Program-made: the position numbers and the translations under genes
NCBI RefSeq assembly: GCF_026870155.1
Contig: NZ_CP113975.1
Location: 3,286,001-3,350,000 of the forward strand
Origin: Flavobacterium marginilacus
Lineage (GTDB): Bacteria; Bacteroidota; Bacteroidia; Flavobacteriales; Flavobacteriaceae
Direction of reading: 5' to 3'
DNA length: 64,000 bases
In this document: in pieces, positions 49,945 through 58,174 of the stretch
Layout of the letters: each line of letters begins with the position of its first letter
Numbering within the stretch: position 1 is the stretch's first letter
Notes under the pieces: model-generated
Database searches by the model: none
Seen by the model: the letters and a program-made list of their open reading frames with translations, nothing else
Told to the model about the DNA's origin: nothing

Positions 49945-50580
49945 TTATAATGGCATAGTAAGAGTAGGAACCTCACCTACTTTTTTAGGATCGGTTGAAT
50001 AATCATAATATGGGTTTCCATTGACTTGAATGACAACTGCAGTCTGTTGTGATTTTTTAGTTTCGTCCTCTATGAGAGCAAAACTGAATTTAAACTCTGC
50101 CTTATCATCATTTTTACCATCTACTTTTGCCAGAGTTCTTATTAAAGTTGTGGAAAAACGATATTGAGATTCTGCCTTATTATTAGGAATAAATCTATCT
50201 ACCATTTTTAATGTATCAATTTTTTTTCCTCTATGTTCCACAATAAGATATTTATCGTATCCGTAAGACCCTATTGTGCCTTTAAGTTTTTTCCATGAAA
50301 TAGTATAAGTCTCATCCAGACGAATAATATTACTTTTCAATTTATGATCTCTTAATACGGCCGCTTCTAATATTTTACGCTTAACACGATCGCCTTTCTC
50401 TCGTAGCCAGTCTGCTTTTTTTGCAATATCCTTTATTGTGTCATAATCTTCTAAAGTTAAAGAATCAGTCAAGGAAGCTGCCTTAACGGCATCGGTTTGA
50501 ACTTCAACTGTGTTCACTTCTCCTTTTTTACATGCTGCTATAGCAAAAAGAACCAATAATAATACGATACATTTTTTCAT
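49945..50580 (-). CDS. Hypothetical lipoprotein heading the two-component operon
   Basis: A 211-residue lipoprotein: MKKCIVLLLVLFAIAACKKG with cysteine at residue 17. The mature protein begins with an acidic linker (SLTDSLTLEDYDTIKDIAKK) and has a beta-rich part (TYTISWKKLKGTIGSYGYDK, YRFSTTLIRTLAKVDGK). No family is recognised. It starts the minus-strand arm and lies 9 bp from the membrane protein gene. It could be a periplasmic sensor or an inhibitor of the secreted products on the other strand; sequence does not say which. Confidence 0.7.
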   Translation of the reverse strand: MKKCIVLLLVLFAIAACKKGEVNTVEVQTDAVKAASLTDSLTLEDYDTIKDIAKKADWLREKGDRVKRKILEAAVLRDHKLKSNIIRLDETYTISWKKLKGTIGSYGYDKYLIVEHRGKKIDTLKMVDRFIPNNKAESQYRFSTTLIRTLAKVDGKNDDKAEFKFSFALIEDETKKSQQTAVVIQVNGNPYYDYSTDPKKVGEVPTLTMPL

Positions 50581-50642
50581 GATTAAAGTTATTTATGGGT
50601 TAATAATTTATTTTTCAAATTTTACAATTTCCCAATTCTATC

Positions 50643-50801
50643 TTTTAGGGTAAAACCCTAATTCATCAGATTTTTTCCCTACTAATCAATTTACTGGCTA
50701 AAATAGCGATTTTTCTTCAAAAAAATACTTATTTAACTAAAAATCAAATTTTTAGGTAAAAACCTTAACTCTTTTAGGTATTTCCCTAAGTAATCCATTT
50801 G
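50643..50801. promoter_or_regulatory. Duplicated ~50-bp palindromic regulatory element between divergent arms
   Basis: Two copies of a composite element lie 107 bp apart. Copy 1: TTAGGGTAAAACCCTAA (50645-50661, perfect arms) with TTTCCCTA 32 bp after its start (CCC at 50677). Copy 2: TTAGGTAAAAACCTTAA (50752-50768) with TTAGGTATTTCCCTAA (50774-50789; CCC at 50784), again 32 bp on. The arms fit a dimeric HTH regulator such as the NarL-type protein of this locus. The element sits between the start at 50580 (minus) and the start at 50896 (plus). Confidence 0.7.
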
Positions 50802-50895
50802 CCGATCAAAGTAGTTTTGGGATACACATTCAAAGAATCATGCCAGGTTGCCGAAAAGGGTAATATAGAGTAGGCAGAATTAAATATTAGAAATC

Positions 50896-51303
50896 ATGTC
50901 CAGAGAAATTAAATCAGCAAATCAGCAATTGCCAGCTGCTGCCCCAAATGATTTTAAAGACCGATTATTAAAACTGATTCCGGTAGAAATTATAACCGCA
51001 TACATCACAATAGCGGGTATAATAAAAAGTTCTTCGAACGGTAAGCTTGATGAGCTCAATCATTTATTGCTTATTGTCATCCTGATCTTAGTAATCCTTA
51101 CCCCCGTTTATCAGATGAAAATCTTGCAAATTTCCAAGATAGGCCAAATTATATTTTCAACAATTGGATTTTTAATTTGGGCCTTTGCCACAGCAGCACC
51201 AATTACTATTACAAATGTAATTGATGGTTATAGCTCTGATTTAATTATTTCCTTGGTATTGATCCTCTATACTTTATTGATACCGCTTATATATAAAGGA
51301 TAA
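50896..51303 (+). CDS. Small four-helix membrane protein
   Basis: A 135-residue protein with a polar N-terminus (MSREIKSANQQLPAAAPNDF) and about four transmembrane helices: IPVEIITAYITIAGII, HLLLIVILILVILTPVY, IGQIIFSTIGFLIWAFATAA and LIISLVLILYTLLIPLI. I know no characterised family. It heads the plus-strand arm that continues with the protease fusion after 215 bp and faces the duplicated palindrome. It might be a membrane partner of the protease fusion; this is inferred from position only. Confidence 0.65.
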   Translation: MSREIKSANQQLPAAAPNDFKDRLLKLIPVEIITAYITIAGIIKSSSNGKLDELNHLLLIVILILVILTPVYQMKILQISKIGQIIFSTIGFLIWAFATAAPITITNVIDGYSSDLIISLVLILYTLLIPLIYKG

Positions 51304-51518
51304 AAATGTTGATGATTATTGCAATCTAACAATAGATCATCAAAATATAATGTATATGTTGAGAGGTATAATCATTTAGTTTCTTTTAAAACCTTTCCTC
51401 CTATTTTTTGAAGTTTATGTTATAGATAATTTTAAAATCTATAAAATTTTAAACTCACTAGTCTCTAATGATTTTTAGAGAAAAATATATAATTAAAATA
51501 TTTTAAAAAAATGACATC

Positions 51519-53150
51519 ATGAGTAGTTTTATCAAGTTTATTCCACTCAGTGACTGGGATAATCAGGAGGCCAAAAAAAAAGTAAATGAGATTTATACAC
51601 AAGCAATTTTATTGGCTAAAAGTAAAATTAAGTGGTACGAAAAACAACGTGTATGGAAAGGCAGAGTATCTAAATGGATTCGTTTTTTTGCAATCTTACT
51701 CTTAATGTGCAGTTCACTCGTACCTTACATTTCTTTACATTCTAATGACCCAGAAAACCTGTACATAGGTTATTTTTTAGCTGCTCTGGCGGGGGGGATT
51801 CTTTTATTTGATAAATATTATGGTTTTTCTAATAGCTGGATCAGATTTACACTAATAAAGATGGATTTGGAGAATATGACAAACTCTTTTATTGTAAACT
51901 GGCAAGTTCTCTATCTTAATAATTTCCCGTTAGCACCTGAAGGTTTTGCCATAATGATTGATGCGCAACTAAAATTCCAAGAAAGTTTCAATAATGCGAT
52001 CAGAAAGGAAACTGAAACATGGGCGAAAGAATTTCAGGAAAACCTAGCTGAATTAGCAGCATCGATTAAATCCCATAGTGAAGCTCTCAAGGCCGATATT
52101 GAAGAGCAAAAGGAACGAAGTAAAGTTACTTCTGCAAATGCAGAGTCAAGAGAAAATTCCTTTCCCAGACTCAATGAAGAGGATCAATTCGAATTGCTAA
52201 AAGCCGTTATATATGAAAACGGAGATGCATGGAGACAAAATATTAAAGGTTTTACCGGCGTATCAATTGCCAAGAAAGTACAGGGTATCGACCAAACTGT
52301 TATAAATCCTGGAACGTACTGCCTGCAATTTAATGTATCTGTAAAAGAATCTGATTTTACAAATCAACACATTCATGCGATACCACCATTCATTTACTCA
52401 CGTGGTTACAAGATTCCAACCGATGTAATTGAAACCGGGATTGCAAAAAGCAGTATTTTTTCAGGTAAAGATCTTCAACTTCCCAAACCTCCCGGTGTCA
52501 GCATAGGAAGACAAAATATTAATAGCGCCGGAACGTTAGGGATGCGAGTTAGATTATCTGATGGAAAGCTATATGGCCTTAGTTGTTATCATGTGATATT
52601 TCCGGAAGAATTATTAAAAGGTACGCACGAAATAATACAGGACGAAACTCAGAAAATTATTGACGAAAGTAATATTATTTCTCCCGCTTCCATTGACGGC
52701 GGCGAAGTAAATAAAAAATTTAGTTTTTTAGGTAAAGTAAGTCATGGTGTTTTTGATCGGAAAATGGATTGCGCATTTTTTAGAACAACTGACGAGGATA
52801 TTGGTAGTACCATTTATAATTTTCCTCATGCTACAATGATTCACGATCTGAAAAAATCAGATGAAAAAGAACTTACAGTAAAATTTTGCGGACGAACTTC
52901 AGGAAAGGTAGAAGGGGGAAAAGTTTTTTCTATTTATTGTACTCAAACCGTTAATTATTTTGGCACAACTAATTTCAATTTTACTGATGTTATTCAATTG
53001 GAGATAAAATGTGACAAAGGTGACAGCGGTTCAGTTGTATTAACTGAAGACAATAAGCTTTTAGCCATGATATTTGCTTCCGGTAACGGATATGCTTGGG
53101 CAATCCCGATGCGCAGTATTTTTAATAGATTTCCATTCACTATTGATTAA
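51519..53150 (+). CDS. Two-TM (SLATT-like) protein fused to a trypsin-like serine protease
   Basis: A 543-residue fusion. Residues ~15-200 resemble SLATT domains: an amphipathic helix (AILLAKSKIKWYEKQRVWKG), two TM helices (WIRFFAILLLMCSSLVPYIS and YIGYFLAALAGGILLFDKYY), then a long helical arm (~120-215) rich in charged residues. Residues ~300-540 form a chymotrypsin-fold protease with an apparent triad: H358 in GLSCYHVIF, D417 in KMDCAFF and S503 in CDKGDSGSVVL. SLATT domains are known as membrane effectors in nucleotide-activated defence systems, where they are thought to form pores; linkage to a protease suggests proteolytic control or a cytosolic/periplasmic protease tethered to membrane. 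The secreted-protein gene starts 16 bp after it. Function is unknown; the domain match is by eye. Confidence 0.75.
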   Translation: MSSFIKFIPLSDWDNQEAKKKVNEIYTQAILLAKSKIKWYEKQRVWKGRVSKWIRFFAILLLMCSSLVPYISLHSNDPENLYIGYFLAALAGGILLFDKYYGFSNSWIRFTLIKMDLENMTNSFIVNWQVLYLNNFPLAPEGFAIMIDAQLKFQESFNNAIRKETETWAKEFQENLAELAASIKSHSEALKADIEEQKERSKVTSANAESRENSFPRLNEEDQFELLKAVIYENGDAWRQNIKGFTGVSIAKKVQGIDQTVINPGTYCLQFNVSVKESDFTNQHIHAIPPFIYSRGYKIPTDVIETGIAKSSIFSGKDLQLPKPPGVSIGRQNINSAGTLGMRVRLSDGKLYGLSCYHVIFPEELLKGTHEIIQDETQKIIDESNIISPASIDGGEVNKKFSFLGKVSHGVFDRKMDCAFFRTTDEDIGSTIYNFPHATMIHDLKKSDEKELTVKFCGRTSGKVEGGKVFSIYCTQTVNYFGTTNFNFTDVIQLEIKCDKGDSGSVVLTEDNKLLAMIFASGNGYAWAIPMRSIFNRFPFTID

Positions 53151-53165
53151 TTAAATCCTTAAGCT

Positions 53166-55265
53166 ATGAATAAATTACTAAAAACTTGTTCTATGGTTGC
53201 CCTTGTAATGTTTTGCCCACTGCTTCTCTGTGCGCAAAAAATGACATCTATAGAATTTGAAGAACTAAAGCCGGAAAATTGCAGTAAATCACCGCAAAAA
53301 AATCCGCTTAAACTTAAAAAGGGCGAGACACATCAGATTTATATACAATTCCCAACAGCAGCGAAAGCAAAAGAAGTTCTCGACAGATACTCATTAGAAA
53401 GAGATGGTAAGCCTTTACCAAATAAATTTGACCTGTCTGATAAGAATTTGATATTAGATACTGGAGATCCGTTTTCAGGAGTTGAATCTAATACTAAAAA
53501 AATCAGCTATAAGATTTTATATATAAAAAATAAAAAAAAGCCTAAAGAACTGGAATGTGTATATAGCTTTGAGCTAAGTCCAGATGATGAGAGTGATCTT
53601 GTAGAGGAAGGGTCAAAAGATGGTACTGAAGCAAAAATTGATTATGTAGCTCTGATTGAAACGCTGAAATACAGTCTCGATTTGAGCGGTCTTTTTCCTA
53701 CTGCGAGTTCCTGCTGTGAGGAGGATACCTACCCTTGTCTGAATAGCAGTGTTGCTGAATATATAAAAATTATTTCTGATCCGTTAATAGTTAGATACCA
53801 AGGCAAAATTAATAAAATAAACAAAACTAAAGTTACTAGCCTCAGCAAAGACCAACTACCAGAAGATGTTGATAATCTTAAAGGTTTAATTACCACCAGA
53901 CAGACAGAAATCTTGAAATTAAAGGATGAGGGCACAAAAATCAAAAATCGTTTAATATATGATGCTAAAGCAAATGATATCTATTGGTTTGATTTTGAAG
54001 GCATAACCTCTGTGCTTTCCCAAAAGAAACGTAAATATTTTGAGGTTAAAGCCGGCAACAATATTGCGTTTGAAATAATAAATGTTAATCCCTCATCTTA
54101 CAAACTGTCTATTGATCAAACATCGGTATCCATATGGCAGGACGCCAATGAGATGTTATTAAAGTATTTGAACTTTACTAATACAGGCATTCCTACTGCA
54201 GACGGCGCAGAGCAGCCAGAAGCTAAAACGGCTAAACGCATAGACGAGGTTCGTGCAGCAGTAATTCTTATTGTTGCAAGGTTAATGGAACTTCAGCAGA
54301 AATTATCCAGTAGCTGTGATAACTTACATTTCAAGCTTATTGAAAGTAAAACAACAGCGAAGCTAAATATTGATAATTTTTTAGAAACTGAGGTACATAA
54401 GCCTGTAGGTATATCTTTTGATAAGTTTATGCAGTCGGAACTGGAAATTAAAAAATCAGATTCTACACTTTATAAAATAGCAAAAGACCTTTATAATTTA
54501 TTGCCGGCATCTCCATACCATATGGAGTATCTAACCAGAGCTAAATATGATAAAGACAGGATTGATTTTAAATACAGTATTCTCGCACGAGAAAATACTC
54601 CGTTCATGGACAAAGCAAAAGATGAAACAATACAAGTTTATATTACAGGTAATTTTAAAGTTGATGTAAGCACCGGCTTATATTATGCTTGGTTGAAAGA
54701 TGATGTTTACAATCTTCGTGATACCACTTCTATTGTAACTAATGGTACTGTAAATGATACTCTCAAGTATAAAAAGATTATTAAAGACAGGACCAATTCA
54801 GGTGAATTCGGATTTAGTAGCTATCTTCACTTTTATAGAAAATACATGCCATCGTTTAGCTTGGGAGGTCATATTGGTGTCGGACTAAGTTTAAATAATC
54901 AGGTACGACCGCGTTATTTTACAGGTTTAAGTTTGTTATTTGGGCGGGAGAGCGGCAGAATAGCTATCAATCTGGGAATTGCAGCCGGAAATGTTGATCA
55001 GATAAGCAATGTATATAGAAAAGATGACAATAATGGTTTGCCTGGATCTGACTATGGCCTTATCCCTTCAACGGAAACCACCATTAAATATGTTTCAAAA
55101 TTTAGTGTCCGACCCGCTATTGGTATTTCTTATAATATACCCTTCAGTCTTTCAAAGAAAACGCAGCCTGCACCAGAAGTAACTCCAGAAAAAGATAAGA
55201 CTACTGAAGTAAAAAGCGAGGAAACAAAACCTGAGGAGACCAACGCCAGTGATGCAAAAAAATAG
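53166..55265 (+). CDS. Large exported protein with barrel-like C-terminus
   Basis: A 699-residue protein with signal peptide MNKLLKTCSMVALVMFCPLL (cleavage near CAQ). The middle (~200-480) is helical and charged, with cysteines in SSCCEEDTYPCLNSSV and LSSSCDNLHFKLIE. The region ~545-665 looks like outer-membrane beta strands: FGFSSYLHFYRKYMPSFSLG, GHIGVGLSLNNQVRP, FTGLSLLFGRESGRIAINLG and VSKFSVRPAIGISYNIPF. A Lys/Glu/Thr/Pro tail (PEVTPEKDKTTEVKSEETKP) closes it. I recognise no family. It lies 15 bp after the protease fusion and ends at a good terminator, so it is part of that unit, perhaps its outer-envelope partner or substrate. Confidence 0.7.
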   Translation: MNKLLKTCSMVALVMFCPLLLCAQKMTSIEFEELKPENCSKSPQKNPLKLKKGETHQIYIQFPTAAKAKEVLDRYSLERDGKPLPNKFDLSDKNLILDTGDPFSGVESNTKKISYKILYIKNKKKPKELECVYSFELSPDDESDLVEEGSKDGTEAKIDYVALIETLKYSLDLSGLFPTASSCCEEDTYPCLNSSVAEYIKIISDPLIVRYQGKINKINKTKVTSLSKDQLPEDVDNLKGLITTRQTEILKLKDEGTKIKNRLIYDAKANDIYWFDFEGITSVLSQKKRKYFEVKAGNNIAFEIINVNPSSYKLSIDQTSVSIWQDANEMLLKYLNFTNTGIPTADGAEQPEAKTAKRIDEVRAAVILIVARLMELQQKLSSSCDNLHFKLIESKTTAKLNIDNFLETEVHKPVGISFDKFMQSELEIKKSDSTLYKIAKDLYNLLPASPYHMEYLTRAKYDKDRIDFKYSILARENTPFMDKAKDETIQVYITGNFKVDVSTGLYYAWLKDDVYNLRDTTSIVTNGTVNDTLKYKKIIKDRTNSGEFGFSSYLHFYRKYMPSFSLGGHIGVGLSLNNQVRPRYFTGLSLLFGRESGRIAINLGIAAGNVDQISNVYRKDDNNGLPGSDYGLIPSTETTIKYVSKFSVRPAIGISYNIPFSLSKKTQPAPEVTPEKDKTTEVKSEETKPEETNASDAKK

Positions 55266-55290
55266 ACAAACATTTTTATAATTAAAACAG

Positions 55291-55320
55291 ACCCCTGCAA
55301 CTCATTTGATTTTCAGGGGT
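55291..55320 (+). terminator. Rho-independent terminator of the SLATT-protease operon
   Basis: ACCCCTG (55291-55297) pairs with CAGGGGT (55314-55320), followed at once by TATATTTTTTTT. It lies 26 bp after the stop of the exported-protein gene. Confidence 0.8.
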
Positions 55321-55430
55321 TATATTTTTTTTAGGATCGCTTATAAACTCTCCTATCCTATGCTTAATGGTTTTTAGACACCTAAACTTTGAGATTTAAT
55401 GAATAATTTGATATAACCCAAAAAGAAAAA

Positions 55431-55458
55431 ACCCACTAAATCGTTGAATTTAGTGGGT
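55431..55458 (-). terminator. Terminator of tRNA-Ser
   Basis: ACCCACTAAAT (55431-55441) pairs with ATTTAGTGGGT (55448-55458). On the minus strand a TTTTTTC tract follows. It is ~26 bp downstream of the tRNA 3' end. Confidence 0.75.
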
Positions 55459-55484
55459 CTTGTAACCATTTGCTTTTCAGCTCG

Positions 55485-55569
55485 CGGAGAAAGAGGGATT
55501 CGAACCCCCGGACCTGTTACAGTCAACAGTTTTCAAGACTGCCGCATTCGACCGCTCTGCCATTTCTCC
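55485..55569 (-). tRNA. tRNA-Ser (anticodon UGA)
   Basis: On the minus strand the 85-nt sequence starts GGAGAAATGGCAGAGCGGTC and closes with CCCTCTTTCTCCG. The acceptor arms GGAGAAA and TTTCTCC pair, with G as discriminator and CCA not encoded. The anticodon loop reads CTTGAAA, giving UGA. GTTGACTGTAACAG forms the long variable arm typical of serine tRNAs, and GGGGGTTCGAATCCC is the T arm. Its 3' end matches the remnant at 43288-43303. Confidence 0.95.
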
Positions 55570-55707
55570 AGTATGTTGCCATCAATTCCTGATTGCGAGT
55601 GCAAATATAGTGTCTTTTTCTAAATAAAAAAATATTTAAAGACTAAGTGTTAATTATATTTACATAAAAAAAAACAAAGAACTAATAACCAAAACTTTAC
55701 ATATTTA

Positions 55708-56565
55708 GAGCCTGTTTAAAAATTTAAAATAAATAATTGTTATGGGTTAAAGAAACCGATTGAAATTTGTCTTTTTGTAGTGACCAAACCATAAAAAGAT
55801 GTATCCAACCGATTTGACAGAAACCCAGTGGCAATTTATAAAAAAGACTTTAGAAATCGATAATAGAAATCGGAAATATAATTTGAAAGTCATTTGGAAT
55901 GCGATTAATTATCTCGTAAAAACAGGTTGTCAGTAGCGAATGTTACCTAAAGATTTTCCAAAATGGCAATTAGTGTATTATTACTATTGGAAATGGTCAA
56001 ATTTGGAATGTTTTGATTTATTACTGCCAAAATTGCGAGAAAAAGTCAGGTTTAATAGAGGTCAAAATACAATGCCAAGTCTAGGAATAATGGATAGTCA
56101 AAGTGTACGATGGGGAAACAATCGTTACTTAAATAGTTTTGATGGCAATAAAAAAGTAAAAGGAATTAAACGGCATATTGTGGTTGATAAAAATGGGTTT
56201 CTTTTGGCAATAATGGTAACAGTTGCCAATGTCCATGATAGTAAAGCGGCAGATTTACTAATGAGGACGCTTCACTATTTTTTATGTCCTATAAAAGTAA
56301 TCCTTGCCGATGGTGGTTACAGAGGCGAAGTGATTGAAAACATAAAAAATAAATTTGGCTATATTATTCAAGTGGTAATGCGTTCAGATGATAGAAAAAT
56401 AGGGTTTAAACCTATACATAAAAGATGGATTGTAGAGAGAACATTCTCTTGGTTTGACAACGACCGAAGATTATGTAGAAATTATGAACTACTTTTTGAA
56501 ACATCCGAGAATATGGTCAAAATTTCAACTATAAAATTATTATTGAATAAAATTTAAACAGGCTC
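55708..56565 (+). mobile_element. IS5-type insertion sequence
   Basis: Inverted ends GAGCCTGTTTAAA (from 55708) and TTTAAACAGGCTC (to 56565) match exactly over 13 bp and TA flanks each side, fitting an IS5-family element with a 2-bp TA duplication. About 858 bp long. The transposase inside has one nonsense mutation. Confidence 0.85.
55799..56557 (+). pseudogene. IS5-type transposase with a premature stop
   Basis: The frame starts at ATG 55799 (MYPTDLTETQWQFIKKTLE) and runs 45 codons to a TAG at 55934-55936 in LVKTGCQ-stop-RMLPKDFPKW, where this family has Trp (TGG to TAG). It then continues to 56557. The DDE residues are downstream: Asp in GIMDSQSVRWG, Asp in LADGGYRGE and Glu in VERTFSWFDNDRRL. 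A product from the ATG at 55940 would lack the N-terminal domain, so the element is probably not self-mobile. Confidence 0.88.
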
Positions 56566-56701
56566 TAAGTTTCATTTCCATAGAATTGGTCTGAATACCC
56601 TGGATAAATATTTTTTAAACAGGGTATTCTAAAAAACACTGCCATTTACAGAAATATATTCGTTAAAAAGTGATCCGGATTTATTTTAAATTGGTTAGTA
56701 T

Positions 56702-56735
56702 GAAGCCCTGTTGATGCTGACACACGCAGGGCTTC
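56702..56735. terminator. Isolated terminator-like hairpin
   Basis: GAAGCCCTG (56702-56710) pairs with CAGGGCTTC (56727-56735), followed by tttatg. No gene ends just before it on the plus strand apart from the IS5-type element, so it probably belonged to a gene now lost or displaced by insertions. Confidence 0.55.
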
Positions 56736-56837
56736 TTTATGTAATAACTTTAATATTATTTAATTATTGGTTGTCTTTTTTTTAAACCTAAATTTCTATC
56801 CTTCTTAGATTCAAGTAATAAATGCAACGTGAAAAAA

Positions 56838-56887
56838 AACTCTAGTGTTATTCTTTTGACCTAGGTCAAAAGAATAACACTAGAGTT
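56838..56887. repeat. Perfect 50-bp palindrome inside the IS30 element
   Basis: The left arm starts AACTCTAGTGTTATTC and reaches the centre CCT|AGG at 56862/56863; the right arm is its exact reverse complement to 56887. There is no spacer. It is 44 bp upstream of the transposase ATG, where transcript folding could hide upstream read-through or control translation. Confidence 0.9.
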
Positions 56888-56931
56888 GGCGAAAAAATCA
56901 TCATATCTTTGGGTTGCAACACTCAAAATAG

Positions 56932-57912
56932 ATGGCACATTTAACGTTAGAACAAAGATACAAAATAGAAGTATATAGAAATGCCGGTATCAGTATTTCC
57001 GAAATTGCTGAATTGGTAGATAAAAACAAATCAGTTATTTCTCGAGAAATAAAACGTAATTCTGATCAAAGAAGTGGTGTTTATAAAGCTGTTTTGGCGG
57101 ATAAAAAAGCTTTAAACAGGCATAAGGTTAAGATCAAAAAATGCACTTTAACCTCAGAAGTTGAAGCAAATATTTTGTTTTATTTAAAGCAAGATTACAG
57201 TCCTGAACAAATTGTTGGCAGAGCAAAAATTGACAAAAGAGCAATGGTTTCTAAAGAAAGAATCTATCAATATATTTGGGAAAATAAACGCAAAGGAGGA
57301 CTCTTATATAAACATCTTAGGACCAAGGGTAAAAAGTATAAAAAAAGAGGACATTTAAAGGATAAAAGAGGACTTATTATTGGTAGGGTCGATATTAGCG
57401 AGCGTCCAAAGATTGTAGAAAAGAAAAGTAGATTGGGCGATTTAGAGATTGATTTGGTCATTGGTAAGAATCACAAAGGAGCGTTACTAACTATCAATGA
57501 CAGAGCCTCTGGAATACTTTTTATGGGAAAAGTAGAAAGCAAAGAAGCTAGTGCAATACAGCAGAAAACAATTGAATTATTGAAAGATTGGAAACCAATA
57601 ATCAAGACCATTACTTCGGATAATGGAAAGGAATTTGCCAATCATCGGGCCATTGCAGAAGATTTAGATATCGATTATTATTTTGCCAAACCCTACCATA
57701 GCTGGGAACGAGGAGCCAATGAAAATTTAAACGGATTAATAAGACAATATTTTCCTAAAAAATCTAACTTTGAAAACATCGAAGAACAACAAATAAAAAC
57801 AGTAGTTAATACATTAAACAACAGACCCAGAAAAAGATTTGGCTATAAAACACCTAATGAAATTTTCGCCGAAAAAATCAATAAATTGAATACTGTTGCA
57901 TTTATATGTTGA
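56932..57912 (+). CDS. IS30-family transposase
   Basis: A 326-residue transposase. The N-terminal HTH (HLTLEQRYKIEVYRNAGISI, then VDKNKSVISREIKRNSDQRS) is the IS30 hallmark. The DDE catalytic core shows Asp in GDLEIDLVIGKNHKGALLT, Asp in TITSDNGKEFANHRAI and Glu in WERGANENLNGLIRQYFPKK. Length and frame are normal, so it may be active. The C-terminus overlaps the right inverted end. Confidence 0.95.
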   Translation: MAHLTLEQRYKIEVYRNAGISISEIAELVDKNKSVISREIKRNSDQRSGVYKAVLADKKALNRHKVKIKKCTLTSEVEANILFYLKQDYSPEQIVGRAKIDKRAMVSKERIYQYIWENKRKGGLLYKHLRTKGKKYKKRGHLKDKRGLIIGRVDISERPKIVEKKSRLGDLEIDLVIGKNHKGALLTINDRASGILFMGKVESKEASAIQQKTIELLKDWKPIIKTITSDNGKEFANHRAIAEDLDIDYYFAKPYHSWERGANENLNGLIRQYFPKKSNFENIEEQQIKTVVNTLNNRPRKRFGYKTPNEIFAEKINKLNTVAFIC

Positions 57913-57927
57913 ATCCACCCTTAATAT

Positions 57928-58059
57928 ATGAAGCCAAAATATATTTTAGAAAACTACGACAGGATATTAAAAGAAATCAAAAATCCAAAGATTATTTTTA
58001 GCAATGATTTAACTCCTTTTCTAGAAAATTTTACTTCTCAAAGCTTTCTAATTTATTAA
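57928..58059 (+). CDS. Hypothetical 43-residue fragment
   Basis: A short plus-strand frame with ATG (MKPKYILENYDRILKEIKNP, ending TSQSFLIY) directly after the IS30 element. I recognise no family. It may be a fragment of a gene cut by the insertion or a chance frame. Confidence 0.2.
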   Translation: MKPKYILENYDRILKEIKNPKIIFSNDLTPFLENFTSQSFLIY

Positions 58060-58174
58060 AAAACAGACAAATTAAATACAAAATGTAACTTAACTAGAGG
58101 TATAGTTTTTGTTTGTATATCCACTGCTCCATTTATTTTTTTTCATTTCTCCAGGATAATATAACAATTACAAG

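Larger units (their letters stand above)
56808..57915 (+). mobile_element. IS30-family insertion sequence
   Basis: Left end GATTCAAGTAATAAATGCAAC (56808-56828, slightly above) and the reverse complement of the right end, GATTCAACATATAAATGCAAC (57895-57915), agree in all but three positions. About 1108 bp. The transposase frame is intact. I see no clear target duplication. A perfect 50-bp palindrome lies just inside the left end. Confidence 0.85.

Noticed and set aside
51519..53150. Ordinary HtrA/DegP-type periplasmic protease
   Set aside because: There is no signal peptide or PDZ domain, and two TM helices with a long helical arm precede the protease domain.
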